A stretch of 64,000 bases of DNA from Suilimivivens sp963638365 (GTDB lineage Bacteria > Bacillota > Clostridia > Lachnospirales > Lachnospiraceae), in contig CAVHRK010000120.1 in the NCBI GenBank assembly GCA_963638365.1, forward strand, positions 59,681 through 123,680, given 5' to 3'. The notes under the pieces were generated by a model, which was not told where the DNA came from, did no database searches, and saw nothing but the letters and a program-made list of their open reading frames with translations. This document shows, piece after piece, positions 8,347 through 17,552 of this stretch (the first letter of the stretch is position 1; the number at the start of each line of letters is the position of its first letter). The position numbers and the translations under genes are program-made.

Positions 8347-9271
8347 AGATGTTATCATGACTGATGAAATGATAACTCATGGTACTTTTTACAGTATTAG
8401 CACGATATTTCAGTGGGGTACACCCCACAACTTCACGAAAAGTCCTGGTGTAATGACTTGCACTTGAAAATCCGACAGCGTAAGCAATATCGGTAATGCT
8501 GTCGCGGGTGTAGGTCAGAAGATCGAGACTTTTTTGAATACGGTAATGGATCAGGTATTCACCGGGAGTCTTGGAGGTATAGGTACGAAAGAGTTTTGCA
8601 CAAAGTGTTTTCCCCACACTTCCTGCAGCAGCAATTTCTTCCAGAGAAACTTTTTCATGGTAATGCTCCTGAATATAAAGGAGCATGGATTTAAACGTGC
8701 TGGTCTGCGAAGAAGAAACCTGAGAAGGCAGAGAGGTCTTTTCCAAATGGGCATAGAGGATCTTAAACATCCGGATAAAAGATTCCAGAATTTCCAGTTC
8801 AATGTTTTTAATAGCAGGAGATTCAAACATACGTATAAGCTCATCAATAATCTGTTTTGTCCAGTCCCTGGAGGATAATAAAAGGTAGTCGAAGGAATTG
8901 GGAGAAATTACAGGAAACAGATAGTTTTGCTGAATATACCGGGTGGAACACAGCAGGCATGGATGAACAATGGCACAGTAAAAGGCACAGCTTTTTCCGG
9001 GAAGAGACCGGTTGGAGTGAATTCTTTTGGAATTAACCAGAATGCCCTCGCCGGCGTGGATGATGATGTCTTGACCGTTTACGTGATATTCCAGTTCCCC
9101 TTCCGCAACATAGAGGTATTCCAGATCTTCATGCCAGTGATCAGGAACAAAATAGTGCTGATTAGCTGAAAAGTAGGAACTGCATGAAAAACATTCAAAC
9201 TGCGGGTTATTGTATTCAATAATCTGGGAGTGATCATTTCGTTTTGTAAAGAAATCGTTCTCTTTTATCAT
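8345..9271 (-). CDS. AraC-family transcriptional regulator
   Basis: A 308-residue regulator. The N-terminal cupin fold (HYFVPDHWHEDLEYLYVAEG) is the usual sugar-sensing part. The C-terminus has two helix-turn-helices, with ITDIAYAVGFSSASHYTRTF as the second, and the typical GCTPLKYR ending. The start at 9271 is chosen because GGAGGG lies 5-10 bases upstream and the cupin begins properly; the frame stays open further upstream but encodes nothing family-like. It converges on the GH31 gene and diverges from the MATE gene, so either could be its target. Confidence 0.88.
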   Translation of the reverse strand: MIKENDFFTKRNDHSQIIEYNNPQFECFSCSSYFSANQHYFVPDHWHEDLEYLYVAEGELEYHVNGQDIIIHAGEGILVNSKRIHSNRSLPGKSCAFYCAIVHPCLLCSTRYIQQNYLFPVISPNSFDYLLLSSRDWTKQIIDELIRMFESPAIKNIELEILESFIRMFKILYAHLEKTSLPSQVSSSQTSTFKSMLLYIQEHYHEKVSLEEIAAAGSVGKTLCAKLFRTYTSKTPGEYLIHYRIQKSLDLLTYTRDSITDIAYAVGFSSASHYTRTFREVVGCTPLKYRANTVKSTMSYHFISHDNI

Positions 9272-9312
9272 AATATCCCTCCGATGCGATATATTTTGAC
9301 ATAAATACATGG

Positions 9313-9326
9313 TTTCTATATAGAAA
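9313..9326. promoter_or_regulatory. Perfect 14-bp palindrome between araC-type gene and MATE gene
   Basis: TTTCTATATAGAAA is a perfect palindrome in the divergent intergenic region, about 45 bases upstream of the AraC start. It could bind the AraC regulator or another dimeric factor. Only the symmetry is seen. Confidence 0.3.
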
Positions 9327-9426
9327 AAAGCTTCTATACAAGATATTATTATATTACAGGCTCGAATAAACAACAAGGAGTATATTTGTAAATGTGGGAA
9401 CGGCACAGTTGTAAGGTAAGAGAGGA

Positions 9427-10806
9427 ATGGCAATGAGAACGAGGATGAAGAAATATTTTGGAAGCTGGAATTTTTATAAGGAAGCACTGGCAATCGGAAT
9501 ACCTGTGATGCTGCAGGCGCTGATTCAGAGTCTGGTATCATTGATCGACAGTTTTATGGTGGCAGGACTTGGAGATGTGAAGATGTCCGGTGTGAATATT
9601 TCCGGGCAGATCTGCTTTATCTTTATGGTAATGCAGAATATGATCTGTGCATCCGGAGGAATTTTTCTGACTCAGTATTTTGGAGCAAAGCAAAAGGAAG
9701 GAATGCGGCAAAGTGTTGCGTTTAAGGTGGTTGCCTCACTTTCCACCTGTATTTTTTATTTTCTTGCAACATTTGTCTTTACCAGACCGGTCTTAAGCCT
9801 TATGGTAATTGGCAATTCACAGGCAGACCTGATTCTGGATGAAGCACAGAAATATATGTATCTGATGGGATTTATAGGAATCCAGATGATGATTTCCTCC
9901 ATTCTGTCTTCTTCCTATCGGGAGATCGGAAAGGTGCGTGTTGTTTTAGTTGTTACGATCATGGCAGCCGGATTGAATGCGATTCTGAACTGGATTCTGA
10001 TTTACGGAAATCTTGGAATGCCTAGACTGGAAGTAGAAGGTGCAGCATATGCAACCATCATTGCAAAGACAGTGGAAATGCTGCTTTTGATTGGCTATGC
10101 AATTAAAGACCGCCCGGAATTTATCAGCTTTTCTGTTTTTAAGAGAATTGATTGGGCATTGTTTGGAAGAATTTTAAAGAAAGGATCGCTTCTGATTGTT
10201 TCACAGATGATGTGGGTTTTGTCAGAAAGCTTTACGGCAGCGATTTATAATGGAAGAGGAAATGCGGCAGTCGTATCCGGTATGGCAGCAAGCTTTTCTA
10301 TTGCGAATCTTTTCTTTATTTCCTTTGATGGAATTACAACAGCAACCGGAGTCCTTATCGGCAAGTCACTTGGAAGAAATGAACTTGATTATGCACGGAA
10401 GGAAAAGACATGGATGTTATCGGCCGCTGTGATATTTGGCAGTGCAATGGGACTTGTCGGAGTGGTGACTGTCCTGCTTGTACCGGTTGTTTTCGGTAAT
10501 TTAAGCATTGATGCGCAGAATATCTGCCGGGCAATGCTTCTGATGATGGCGCTTTTTATGCCGCTGTGGACCTATGTGAATACACAGCTTGCTGTATGTC
10601 GTGCCGGAGGAGATACAAAAGTCGGTTTTCTCGTAGACGGAGGAACAACGGCTGTCATGATTCCAATGCTTCTCATTCTGGCGTTCTTTACCAATGCCAG
10701 CCCGGTGATGATGTACTTTGGCGTAAAAGTACTGGATGTCGGTAAAATTATTGTTGCAAACCATGAATTAAAAAAGGAACGCTGGGTTGTGAATCTGTCA
10801 AACTGA
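9427..10806 (+). CDS. MATE-family multidrug/solute exporter
   Basis: A 459-residue protein with about twelve membrane segments in two pseudo-symmetric halves. N-terminal features include MLQALIQSLVSLIDSFMVAGLGD, the usual first-helix signature of the family. MATE proteins export cationic compounds in exchange for Na+ or H+. Two or three in-frame starts are possible: 9427 lies only two or three bases behind AGAGG, while the ATG at 9433 has better spacing. It is divergent from the AraC regulator, which may control it. Confidence 0.88.
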   Translation: MAMRTRMKKYFGSWNFYKEALAIGIPVMLQALIQSLVSLIDSFMVAGLGDVKMSGVNISGQICFIFMVMQNMICASGGIFLTQYFGAKQKEGMRQSVAFKVVASLSTCIFYFLATFVFTRPVLSLMVIGNSQADLILDEAQKYMYLMGFIGIQMMISSILSSSYREIGKVRVVLVVTIMAAGLNAILNWILIYGNLGMPRLEVEGAAYATIIAKTVEMLLLIGYAIKDRPEFISFSVFKRIDWALFGRILKKGSLLIVSQMMWVLSESFTAAIYNGRGNAAVVSGMAASFSIANLFFISFDGITTATGVLIGKSLGRNELDYARKEKTWMLSAAVIFGSAMGLVGVVTVLLVPVVFGNLSIDAQNICRAMLLMMALFMPLWTYVNTQLAVCRAGGDTKVGFLVDGGTTAVMIPMLLILAFFTNASPVMMYFGVKVLDVGKIIVANHELKKERWVVNLSN

Positions 10807-10919
10807 TAAAATGCCACAAAAATTAACATAGATATGGGATTGATGTTAACAATAGTTGATAGCACTTTTGCACATAACTTGCTATAATTGTTAAAAAAGA
10901 TAGCAAAGGTGGGAAATAA

Positions 10920-12026
10920 ATGCGAAAATATTACATAGATCATATCCGTTCCTGTACCATTCTGCTGGTGGTGGTTTACCATGTGATTTATATGTTTAAT
11001 TCGGTGGCAACGCCCGGAGTGATTGGGCCGGTAACCAATTTCCATGGACAGGATGTGGTGCAGTATCTGCTTTATCCCTGGTTTATGATGATCCTGTTTT
11101 TACTAAGCGGAATGTGTTCGAAGTATTATCTGGATCACCATACGGACAAAGAATACCGGCGTGCAAGAACACGCAAGCTCTTCGTTCCGTCAACGCTTGG
11201 GGTGCTGGCAATCGGCTGGATACAGGGTTATATCAATATGGCGCTCAGCCATGCCTTTGACCAGATGGATCTGTCTGCGGTACCGAAAGCAGTGCTGTAT
11301 CTCATCCTATGTGTGTCGGGAACCGGCGTGCTGTGGACGATACAGGTCATGTGGGTTCTGTCGATGGTACTGCTTCTGATCCGCAAGCTCGAAAAGGGAC
11401 GGCTTTCCCGGTGGATCGAACGTGGACTGGATCGGTGTGGGAGTGGCTTATTACTGCTGATTCTGGTTCTGCTGGTCATTCCGGCATGGGGATCTGCACA
11501 GATTCTGAATACACCGGTCATTGCAGTGTACCGGTTTGGAATCTATGGATTTGCTTTTCTGCTTGGGTATTATGTATTTTCCTGTGAAAAGGTTACGGAC
11601 TGTCTTGTAAAATTCAGTATCCCGCTTGTGATCGCAGCCGCAGCTCTTGGAATCGTCTATACCTGGCAGGACTGGGGACAGAATTATGCGGTAGCTCCCT
11701 CTGTGGACAGTCCGCTTGCTATCGGCTATGGCTATATCATGTGTCTTGCTGTTCTGGGAGGCATGAAGCGGTGGTGCAACAGGAAATCGGAACTTGGAAA
11801 CAGGCTGGCGTCGAAAAGCTTTGGATTGTATGTTTTTCATTATCTGCCGTTATCTGCCTGCGCTTATTTCCTGTATCAGTACACGGAATTACCGGGTGTG
11901 GTTCTTTATCTTCTGACAGCCATTGCGGCTTTCGGAGGAGCACTTTTGTTGTATGAAATCTTTTCAAGAATTCCGATGCTCCGGTTTCTGGTTCTTGGAA
12001 TGACCAAAAAGAAGAAGGCTTCATGA
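10920..12026 (+). CDS. Membrane acyltransferase family 3 protein
   Basis: A 368-residue protein with about ten membrane segments. It begins RKYYIDHIRSCTILLVVVYHV, where the histidine in the first membrane helix is typical of acyltransferase-3 (OafA/NodX-like) enzymes that acylate sugars or peptidoglycan at the membrane. A likely catalytic region follows in YPWFMMILFLLSGM. Start is behind AGGTGGGA. It is a single gene with its own upstream AT-rich promoter region (TATAAT near 10882). The acceptor is unknown. Confidence 0.8.
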   Translation: MRKYYIDHIRSCTILLVVVYHVIYMFNSVATPGVIGPVTNFHGQDVVQYLLYPWFMMILFLLSGMCSKYYLDHHTDKEYRRARTRKLFVPSTLGVLAIGWIQGYINMALSHAFDQMDLSAVPKAVLYLILCVSGTGVLWTIQVMWVLSMVLLLIRKLEKGRLSRWIERGLDRCGSGLLLLILVLLVIPAWGSAQILNTPVIAVYRFGIYGFAFLLGYYVFSCEKVTDCLVKFSIPLVIAAAALGIVYTWQDWGQNYAVAPSVDSPLAIGYGYIMCLAVLGGMKRWCNRKSELGNRLASKSFGLYVFHYLPLSACAYFLYQYTELPGVVLYLLTAIAAFGGALLLYEIFSRIPMLRFLVLGMTKKKKAS

Positions 12027-12060
12027 TAAGAACAGATAAGAACGGATACGCAAAAACCTG

Positions 12061-12135
12061 TTGACGATTTTACACATTGGTATTATGATAAGATTACATA
12101 TTATAAAAAGGCTGCCACAAGGCAGCTTTTTATAA
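12061..12135 (+). promoter_or_regulatory. Promoter followed at once by a terminator hairpin
   Basis: TTGACG at 12061-12066 and TATGAT at 12084-12089 are spaced 17 bases apart, a good housekeeping promoter. About 20 bases later GCTGCC (12111-12116) and GGCAGC (12121-12126) form a hairpin with a T-rich tail. The hairpin may simply terminate the acyltransferase transcript, with the promoter serving read-through into 12251, or this may be a conditional leader. Confidence 0.45.
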
Positions 12136-12143
12136 GCACTTTG

Positions 12144-12180
12144 GTTAGTGCGAACTAACTAAAAAGCGATTAGAAACTAA
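12144..12180. promoter_or_regulatory. Pair of palindromic operator candidates
   Basis: GTTAGT at 12144-12149 and ACTAAC at 12154-12159 form a perfect inverted repeat with a 4-base spacer. A second related site, TTAG-aaa-CTAA, lies at 12170-12180. They sit 70-110 bases before the DUF6796-like gene. The geometry fits a TetR-type dimer, but no TetR gene is in the window. Confidence 0.45.
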
Positions 12181-12250
12181 CCGCAGAACTGGAAAAACAA
12201 CACAATATACCAAATGGTCAACAAAACCAGAAGAAAAGGGGAGGTAGTAC

Positions 12251-12967
12251 ATGAACATTTCATTAAAGAATTATCGTAGAAGTTGTCTGCTCGGTGCAAT
12301 TGGAGCATTTCTGATGCTGGTAGGGGATCTGTGTTTAAGTGTGATCCCGGCAAGTCAGAGTGACAGTGGTCTTTTTGCAAGAGAGGCGTATTTAAGCGGA
12401 GCCTATCAGACATGGCGTTTTCCGCTGCTCGTTGGAACCGGAATAATTGGCATTGCATTGTGCTCACTGGCAGTTCGGAGCGTGTATGAACAGATTCTGC
12501 CCGAGTATCGCAAAACACGTATGGTGATCCGGATCAGCGGTGTGATTTATCTTACTTCTGCAATGGCGATCCACCTTCTGATCGGAAGCCTTGCGGACTG
12601 GACCAGTCAGTTAGCACCGCTCCTTGGCAGGGAGCAGACTTCACTCATGGTGCAGGCGCAGTATAACCGGGTCATGCCGGCGATGCTGATTGCTTATGTT
12701 GGAATGATTGTGCTGATTTTAGCAAGTGCCTTTGCTGTTGCGACCGGCAAAACATTTCTTCCGAAAAAGATGGTGCTGGTCCATATGCTGACCTGGCAGA
12801 TTCTGTTTGTACTGGTTCCGGATATCCGCCAGATGTGCGGAGCCCGGATTTCCACTCTGGACTTTGTATTCAGCCAGGGCTCCGGGAACGCCGCATTGTG
12901 TATCTGGATGATCATTCTTTATTTTTCAAGTAAGACCTTCTGGGCCGCTAAAACCAGGAACATATAA
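12251..12967 (+). CDS. Multi-pass membrane protein, DUF6796-like
   Basis: A 238-residue protein with about six membrane segments (for example residues 10-30, 57-77, 138-160, 173-190 and 215-235). The early sequence SCLLGAIGAFLMLVGDLCLSV, with an acidic residue in the first membrane helix, is typical of a family I know only by a DUF-type name. No catalytic function is visible. The start is behind GGGGAGGT at 12238-12245. Its 3' end overlaps the convergent GH9 gene by 49 bases. Two palindromes upstream suggest control by a repressor. Confidence 0.7.
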   Translation: MNISLKNYRRSCLLGAIGAFLMLVGDLCLSVIPASQSDSGLFAREAYLSGAYQTWRFPLLVGTGIIGIALCSLAVRSVYEQILPEYRKTRMVIRISGVIYLTSAMAIHLLIGSLADWTSQLAPLLGREQTSLMVQAQYNRVMPAMLIAYVGMIVLILASAFAVATGKTFLPKKMVLVHMLTWQILFVLVPDIRQMCGARISTLDFVFSQGSGNAALCIWMIILYFSSKTFWAAKTRNI

Positions 12968-15447
12968 TTGGAGGATCCGCCGCCGAGGACATATTCGCCC
13001 TGCTGCCACAGATACGGAAATTCGAGCAGCTCGGGGAAGTCGGGGCGGATCAGCGCCGTACCGGAGATGACACCGCCCGGAATATAGGAATAATCGGCGC
13101 GGTTCATGCCGTAAGCAACGGTAGCGGAGTGGGCTCCGACACCGGATGCAAAGGAAGCGGTATTCGATCCGGGGTGGCATCCTAACACGAAATTCAATGC
13201 GCGGAGAATCAGATCCGGTTCAAAGATGTCCGGAAAGGCTTCATGCAGGAAATAGTATTCGAAGCCCATCCGCTGAATCCCCCATCCGGCGCCCCAGATT
13301 AACGGACGGTAGGGGATTCCGTAAGGGGTTTCTTTACTCTCTTCATCAATCGAAGCTTTCAGCCCGGTCAGGGCCTCACGGATTCTTTTTGTGAAGTCCG
13401 GATCATTCAACTGATGAACCACGCGGCAGATGATCCAACCGAGCGTCTTGATATTTTCCACAATAAAATCACACTGACGAAGCAGATAGTCCTTATAACA
13501 GTGGTCGCCTGTCGTTAAGAAAAGCTCAACGGCGGCATGGACTCTGGCATGATCCGTCTTGTCACTTCCATCGGTTACGGCATGGAAGGAGGCGAAGTTT
13601 TCATTCACCCGATGATCTCCCACGGTACTTTCATAAAGTTCTATGGCATCCTGCAATGCCTCGTTACTTAACTCATCGTTAAAGCCCTTTAAGGCACGGG
13701 ATGCACCGGCAAGCTGGGCAGCCGTCATAAGCTGTCTGGGAGAATTGTCTTCGGTAAATACCCACCGGTCATCCTCATCACCTGCGAAATTTTTGGTCAT
13801 GGCAGCAGGATCGCCAAGGAGGACATACTGGCGCAGATCATTACAGATGATGCCGCGATACAGCCGTCCAAGAGCACGGTAGCCGGAAACGACACTTAAC
13901 ACGCCATGCTCGATCTGTTGTAAAATATCATTTTTGCCATCCGGCTGGTGGATCTCGGTAACTTTATGCTCCTGATCAATGGTAGTTGCATCGTAATCCA
14001 CGTGGAATGCTTCAAAGGCAAGCGCCAGATTGTAGGATTCTCCGGCCTGTGATTCCACGCGCATGTCAAAGTCTCCGGCATCGTGCCAGCCACCGACATT
14101 GAGTCCGGGCACCTTGTCGCCGGGCTGATATTTCGTCAGGGTGGAAGGTCCCTGTACATAACCGTCGAAATGGTTATAATTCACCGGTGCCATACGCGCA
14201 TCGTCATCGTGGCACAGATCATGCCATACCCGGTATTTTTCACTCACACGCATATGACACATCTGGATCGGAAGGAAATATTCCAGTACCGGCTGCCAGA
14301 CGCCGCGGTCATAAATATCGCCGGCAACACGGAAGATTGCCGAAGTGCTGCTGCCGTAAACCACCTCATATAAGCCCTCCTCCTGAATATTGGAGAAGTC
14401 GTATTTCAGATAATGATAGCGCAAAAAGTCGCCCCATTCTTTCGGTGTACCGCGCTGAATCTCCACAGGTCCGTTTTCCGTGATCTGATAAAGGATCGCC
14501 TCTTCACGGCGGGTTTCCCGCTGGTCCAGTTCGATCACGGCTACCTTCGAAGCAGCCGGATGATAGCCTACCTGGGAAACCTGTACCACAGGAGCATACA
14601 TCCAGTCCTCCACAACGTGGGGCGTGATGATCCAGTGGATGGCATCTTTCGTTTTGCCGGCAGGAACCTCGCTGCTTAAGACGAACCAGCCGTTGTTATG
14701 GTTCATGCGTCCGTCATACAGCTTTAAGTCTGCACCAATGCTTTCAATGGTAAAGCGCTGGTAAGGATCATCCGGACGGGAAGTGAACCGTTTGCCGACC
14801 GCATAGGGTTCTGCAATCAGGGTATCTGCGGTTGCCGGATTATAAGAGGTCCGGTTATGTACCAGCTTGTCAAGCGGCATGCGCATGGTCGTATCCGGTT
14901 CTTTGTAAGGGTGTAAATGGTTGCCGGGAGTCCGTAGGGTCGGACCGTTTGGCTGTGGTGGGAAAATTCCCTGTTTCTTATCCATGATCCAAGGCTTTCC
15001 GAACAGAATATGCGGAACCAGTTCCAGATTAAAGCATAATTTCCCTAAGAATTCTTCTGGAACCGGGCGGTCCAGATCCACGGATACGATGACCTGATCG
15101 CCCTCGCCGTGCACCTTTACCTCATAGGTGAATTCAAAATCCGGATAAATCAGGAGATTAAAGCCGGTCAAATGCTGCTCCTCATCGGGATAGCATAATT
15201 TCGTGGTAATCGTGTTGTTCTTTTCATCGAGTGTCCGGTCGAGCTGCTTCGGAACGGCCTGCCACTGCCCGGGAGTCGGTTCGAAACGGAGATCGCCGTT
15301 CGTCGCAATCCGGTTTCCGTGCATAATCATGCTGACGCCGGCCTGATGTCCGACCGGATAAATGTCCATAAATGCCATGATGTCTACACCGTTATTTTTA
15401 AAGTAGCCGGTCCGGCTGTCTAGTTCAAAACTGTGCTGTTGTTCCAT
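12919..15447 (-). CDS. Intracellular glycoside hydrolase family 9 (cellulase/glucosidase type)
   Basis: An 842-residue GH9 enzyme. Residues about 1-290 form an extra N-terminal domain, about 290-380 the Ig-like CelD_N module (VVQVSQVGYHPAASKVAVIEL), and 400-842 the (alpha/alpha)6 barrel. GLNVGGWHDAGDFD carries the catalytic-base aspartates, and QQGEYVLGGG near the C-terminus is the likely acid glutamate region. No signal peptide is present, unlike secreted GH9 cellulases, so it probably works in the cytoplasm on imported beta-glucans or cello-oligosaccharides. The start at 15447 follows AGGGAAAGG on the minus strand. It lies near GH31 and may share substrates such as xyloglucan. Confidence 0.85.
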   Translation of the reverse strand: MEQQHSFELDSRTGYFKNNGVDIMAFMDIYPVGHQAGVSMIMHGNRIATNGDLRFEPTPGQWQAVPKQLDRTLDEKNNTITTKLCYPDEEQHLTGFNLLIYPDFEFTYEVKVHGEGDQVIVSVDLDRPVPEEFLGKLCFNLELVPHILFGKPWIMDKKQGIFPPQPNGPTLRTPGNHLHPYKEPDTTMRMPLDKLVHNRTSYNPATADTLIAEPYAVGKRFTSRPDDPYQRFTIESIGADLKLYDGRMNHNNGWFVLSSEVPAGKTKDAIHWIITPHVVEDWMYAPVVQVSQVGYHPAASKVAVIELDQRETRREEAILYQITENGPVEIQRGTPKEWGDFLRYHYLKYDFSNIQEEGLYEVVYGSSTSAIFRVAGDIYDRGVWQPVLEYFLPIQMCHMRVSEKYRVWHDLCHDDDARMAPVNYNHFDGYVQGPSTLTKYQPGDKVPGLNVGGWHDAGDFDMRVESQAGESYNLALAFEAFHVDYDATTIDQEHKVTEIHQPDGKNDILQQIEHGVLSVVSGYRALGRLYRGIICNDLRQYVLLGDPAAMTKNFAGDEDDRWVFTEDNSPRQLMTAAQLAGASRALKGFNDELSNEALQDAIELYESTVGDHRVNENFASFHAVTDGSDKTDHARVHAAVELFLTTGDHCYKDYLLRQCDFIVENIKTLGWIICRVVHQLNDPDFTKRIREALTGLKASIDEESKETPYGIPYRPLIWGAGWGIQRMGFEYYFLHEAFPDIFEPDLILRALNFVLGCHPGSNTASFASGVGAHSATVAYGMNRADYSYIPGGVISGTALIRPDFPELLEFPYLWQQGEYVLGGGSSNYMFLVLAAQKVLLEK

Positions 15448-15575
15448 AGTTGTGCCTTTCCCTACAGGTATGTTTCAGGATCCTGTAGAAAGTGTTTTAT
15501 AATCGTAATTTTTTCTATAGACCTACTATACAGGAATCTCGCCCTTATTGATAGAAAGATTCCATTCTAATATTG

Positions 15576-15679
15576 GATAATTATCATTTACCCATTAAAA
15601 AGATAGGAAAATACAATCAGTATATAAGTACTATATAAGCTTGACAAATCAAAAATATCTGATATTATAATAATAGGAA
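15576..15679 (+). promoter_or_regulatory. Rubrerythrin promoter with metal/peroxide-regulator-like boxes
   Basis: TTGACA at 15641-15646 pairs with TATTAT or TATAAT at 15663-15671. TTATAATAATAGGAA at 15665-15679 matches 11 of 14 defined positions of the PerR box, and a perfect palindrome GATAATTATC is at 15576-15585. Peroxide control by PerR fits rubrerythrin. The regulator is inferred; no perR gene is in the window. Confidence 0.45.
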
Positions 15680-15728
15680 TCATTACTAGTTTTAAACAAG
15701 TAAAAAACAGATAAAGGAGATTAAGATT

Positions 15729-16268
15729 ATGGCAAATAAGTATGCAGGAACACAGACCGAAAAAAATCTACTGGAGGCATTTGCAGGAGAATCCCAGGCG
15801 AGAAACAAGTACACCTACTTTGCATCCAAAGCAAAGAAGGAAGGATTTGAACAGATTTCCTCTTTGTTTTTGAAGACTGCCGACAATGAAAAGGAACACG
15901 CTAAGATGTGGTTCAAGGAACTGAACGGTATTGGAAGCACGGCAGAGAATCTTGCGGCAGCAGCGGATGGTGAGAACTATGAATGGACGGATATGTATGA
16001 AGGATTTGCAAAGACGGCAGAGGAAGAAGGATTCCCGGAGCTGGCTGCAAAGTTCCGGCTGGTCGGAGTGATTGAGAAGAAGCATGAGGAACGCTATCGT
16101 GCACTTCTTCATAATGTAGAGATGCAGGAAGTTTTTGCAAAGAGTGAAGTGAAGGTTTGGGAATGCCGCAACTGTGGACATATTGTGGTAGGTGAAAAGG
16201 CACCTGAGATCTGTCCGGTGTGTGCACACCCACAGGCTTATTTCGAAGTTCATGCAGAAAATTATTAA
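15729..16268 (+). CDS. rbr: Rubrerythrin
   Basis: A 179-residue rubrerythrin. The N-terminal ferritin-like domain has the diiron ligands in FAGESQARNKY and DNEKEHAKMW and again in EEEGF and IEKKHEERY. The C-terminal rubredoxin-type domain has paired cysteines CRNC and CPVC binding one iron. It reduces hydrogen peroxide to water in the cytoplasm and protects anaerobes from oxygen. The start is behind AAAGGAGA at 15714-15721. It is monocistronic with its own promoter and two terminator hairpins downstream. Confidence 0.95.
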   Translation: MANKYAGTQTEKNLLEAFAGESQARNKYTYFASKAKKEGFEQISSLFLKTADNEKEHAKMWFKELNGIGSTAENLAAAADGENYEWTDMYEGFAKTAEEEGFPELAAKFRLVGVIEKKHEERYRALLHNVEMQEVFAKSEVKVWECRNCGHIVVGEKAPEICPVCAHPQAYFEVHAENY

Positions 16269-16278
16269 GTTAGCCGGA

Positions 16279-16348
16279 GCGCCTTTCTTTTGAAAGGCGC
16301 TTTTGCTGTTGCCATGCATATGAGAAAATGATCCAGTGGATCATTTTT
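16279..16348 (+). terminator. Double terminator after rubrerythrin
   Basis: GCGCCTTTC at 16279-16287 pairs with GAAAGGCGC at 16292-16300, followed by TTTT. A second hairpin, AAAATGATCC at 16325-16334 with GGATCATTTT at 16338-16347, follows. Confidence 0.85.
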
Positions 16349-16523
16349 GAGTAAATGGAGATTCAGAGACTTCCGGATAGCGGTGATAAATGATTGTAAA
16401 ATCAGGGAAAATGACCTATACTTTAATCCAATACCGGTATGTTGAAATCAGGAAAAAAGAAGAATAAGAAAAACAATATAAAATGGAGAAATAAAACCGA
16501 CAGGATGGGAGTGGAGTGACAGT

Positions 16524-17453
16524 ATGAAAATGGAAACCGTGGCGATTTATGGAGCGGGGGCGATAGGCGCCTACTTTGTGTGGGGATTACAGGAGAAGTT
16601 GGGCGATCAGCTTTGTGTGGTTGCAAAGGGAGAGCGTAGGGAGCGTCTGCGCAGAGATGGCATTGTGATTAACGGAAAGCGTTATGACCTGAATGTGAAG
16701 ACTCCGGAAGAAGCAAGAGGCGTAGATTTGTTGTTTGTGAGTACGAAGTACGGTGCTTTGCGGGAGGCTTTAGATGACCTTGCAGTGATTGTGGATGAGC
16801 ACACTACTGTGCTTTCTTTGTTGAATGGCGTGGACAGTGAGGAAATCATTGGAGAGCGTATCGGCAAAGAGCATATGCTGTATTCCATTATGAAGATTAC
16901 TTCCGAGCGGAAGGGCAATCAGATGGTATTTGATCCGGTGACAACGCCGGGAATCTTTTACGGAGAGCTGGGGATTGCAGAGCCGACCGAGCGGGTACTT
17001 GCGGTAAAGGAGCTGCTTGACGGAACCGGACTTCATTACCAGATCATTGCGGATATCCAGAAGGAAATCTGGTATAAGTTCGCATTGAATGTCAGTCAGA
17101 ATCTGCCGCAGGCAATGATTGGCGTAGGCTTTGGAAGTTATGCGGACAGTGAACATATGGCGGCGCTCCGAAGCGGACTGCGTAATGAAGTGACGGCCGT
17201 AGCCGCAAAGAAGGGCATGGATATTTCCAAACCGCTTGGAATCGAAGGAAAGAGCAGTCCAACAGCCAAACGTGGACGCTACTCCACTCTGCAGGATCTG
17301 GATGCGAAGCGTCATACAGAGATCGATATGTTTGCCGGAGCCATGATGCGCATGGGAAAGGAATATGGAGTGCCCACTCCATACTGTGAGTTCACCTACC
17401 ATGTCATTAAGGCACTGGAAGAGAAGAACGACGGATTGTTTGACTATGAATAA
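16524..17453 (+). CDS. Ketopantoate reductase family (PanE/ApbA) oxidoreductase
   Basis: A 309-residue protein with an N-terminal Rossmann fold (YGAGAIGAYFVWGL, residues 9-22) for NADPH, and the C-terminal helical domain containing the conserved lysine region EIWYKFALNVSQNLPQA. PanE reduces ketopantoate to pantoate in coenzyme A synthesis, but many paralogs with this fold have other substrates, and no other pan genes are nearby. The start is behind GGGAGTGGAG. It is followed by the aldo/keto reductase gene in the same direction. Confidence 0.8.
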   Translation: MKMETVAIYGAGAIGAYFVWGLQEKLGDQLCVVAKGERRERLRRDGIVINGKRYDLNVKTPEEARGVDLLFVSTKYGALREALDDLAVIVDEHTTVLSLLNGVDSEEIIGERIGKEHMLYSIMKITSERKGNQMVFDPVTTPGIFYGELGIAEPTERVLAVKELLDGTGLHYQIIADIQKEIWYKFALNVSQNLPQAMIGVGFGSYADSEHMAALRSGLRNEVTAVAAKKGMDISKPLGIEGKSSPTAKRGRYSTLQDLDAKRHTEIDMFAGAMMRMGKEYGVPTPYCEFTYHVIKALEEKNDGLFDYE

Positions 17454-17552
17454 TGATTTTGAGTCATGCAAAACATGTCATATGGCGAAGTTAAACTCAT
17501 GAGTAAAAAGAAAGCTACTTAGGAATGTTTGGATTGGGATAGGAGACAGAAG

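Noticed and set aside
8534..9169. Plus-strand open frames over the AraC gene
   Set aside because: No family resemblance or ribosome sites; the AraC reading on the minus strand has all family motifs.
10572..12024. Several minus-strand frames over MATE and acyltransferase genes
   Set aside because: Histidine/arginine-rich complements of membrane-protein codons, with no starts or motifs.
15768..16319. Minus-strand open frame opposite rubrerythrin
   Set aside because: Lies wholly over a certain gene, has no ribosome site and a composition reflecting the complement of that gene.
17529..17552. TTG start for the aldo/keto reductase
   Set aside because: No ribosome site before it, while AGGAG precedes the ATG at 17553.
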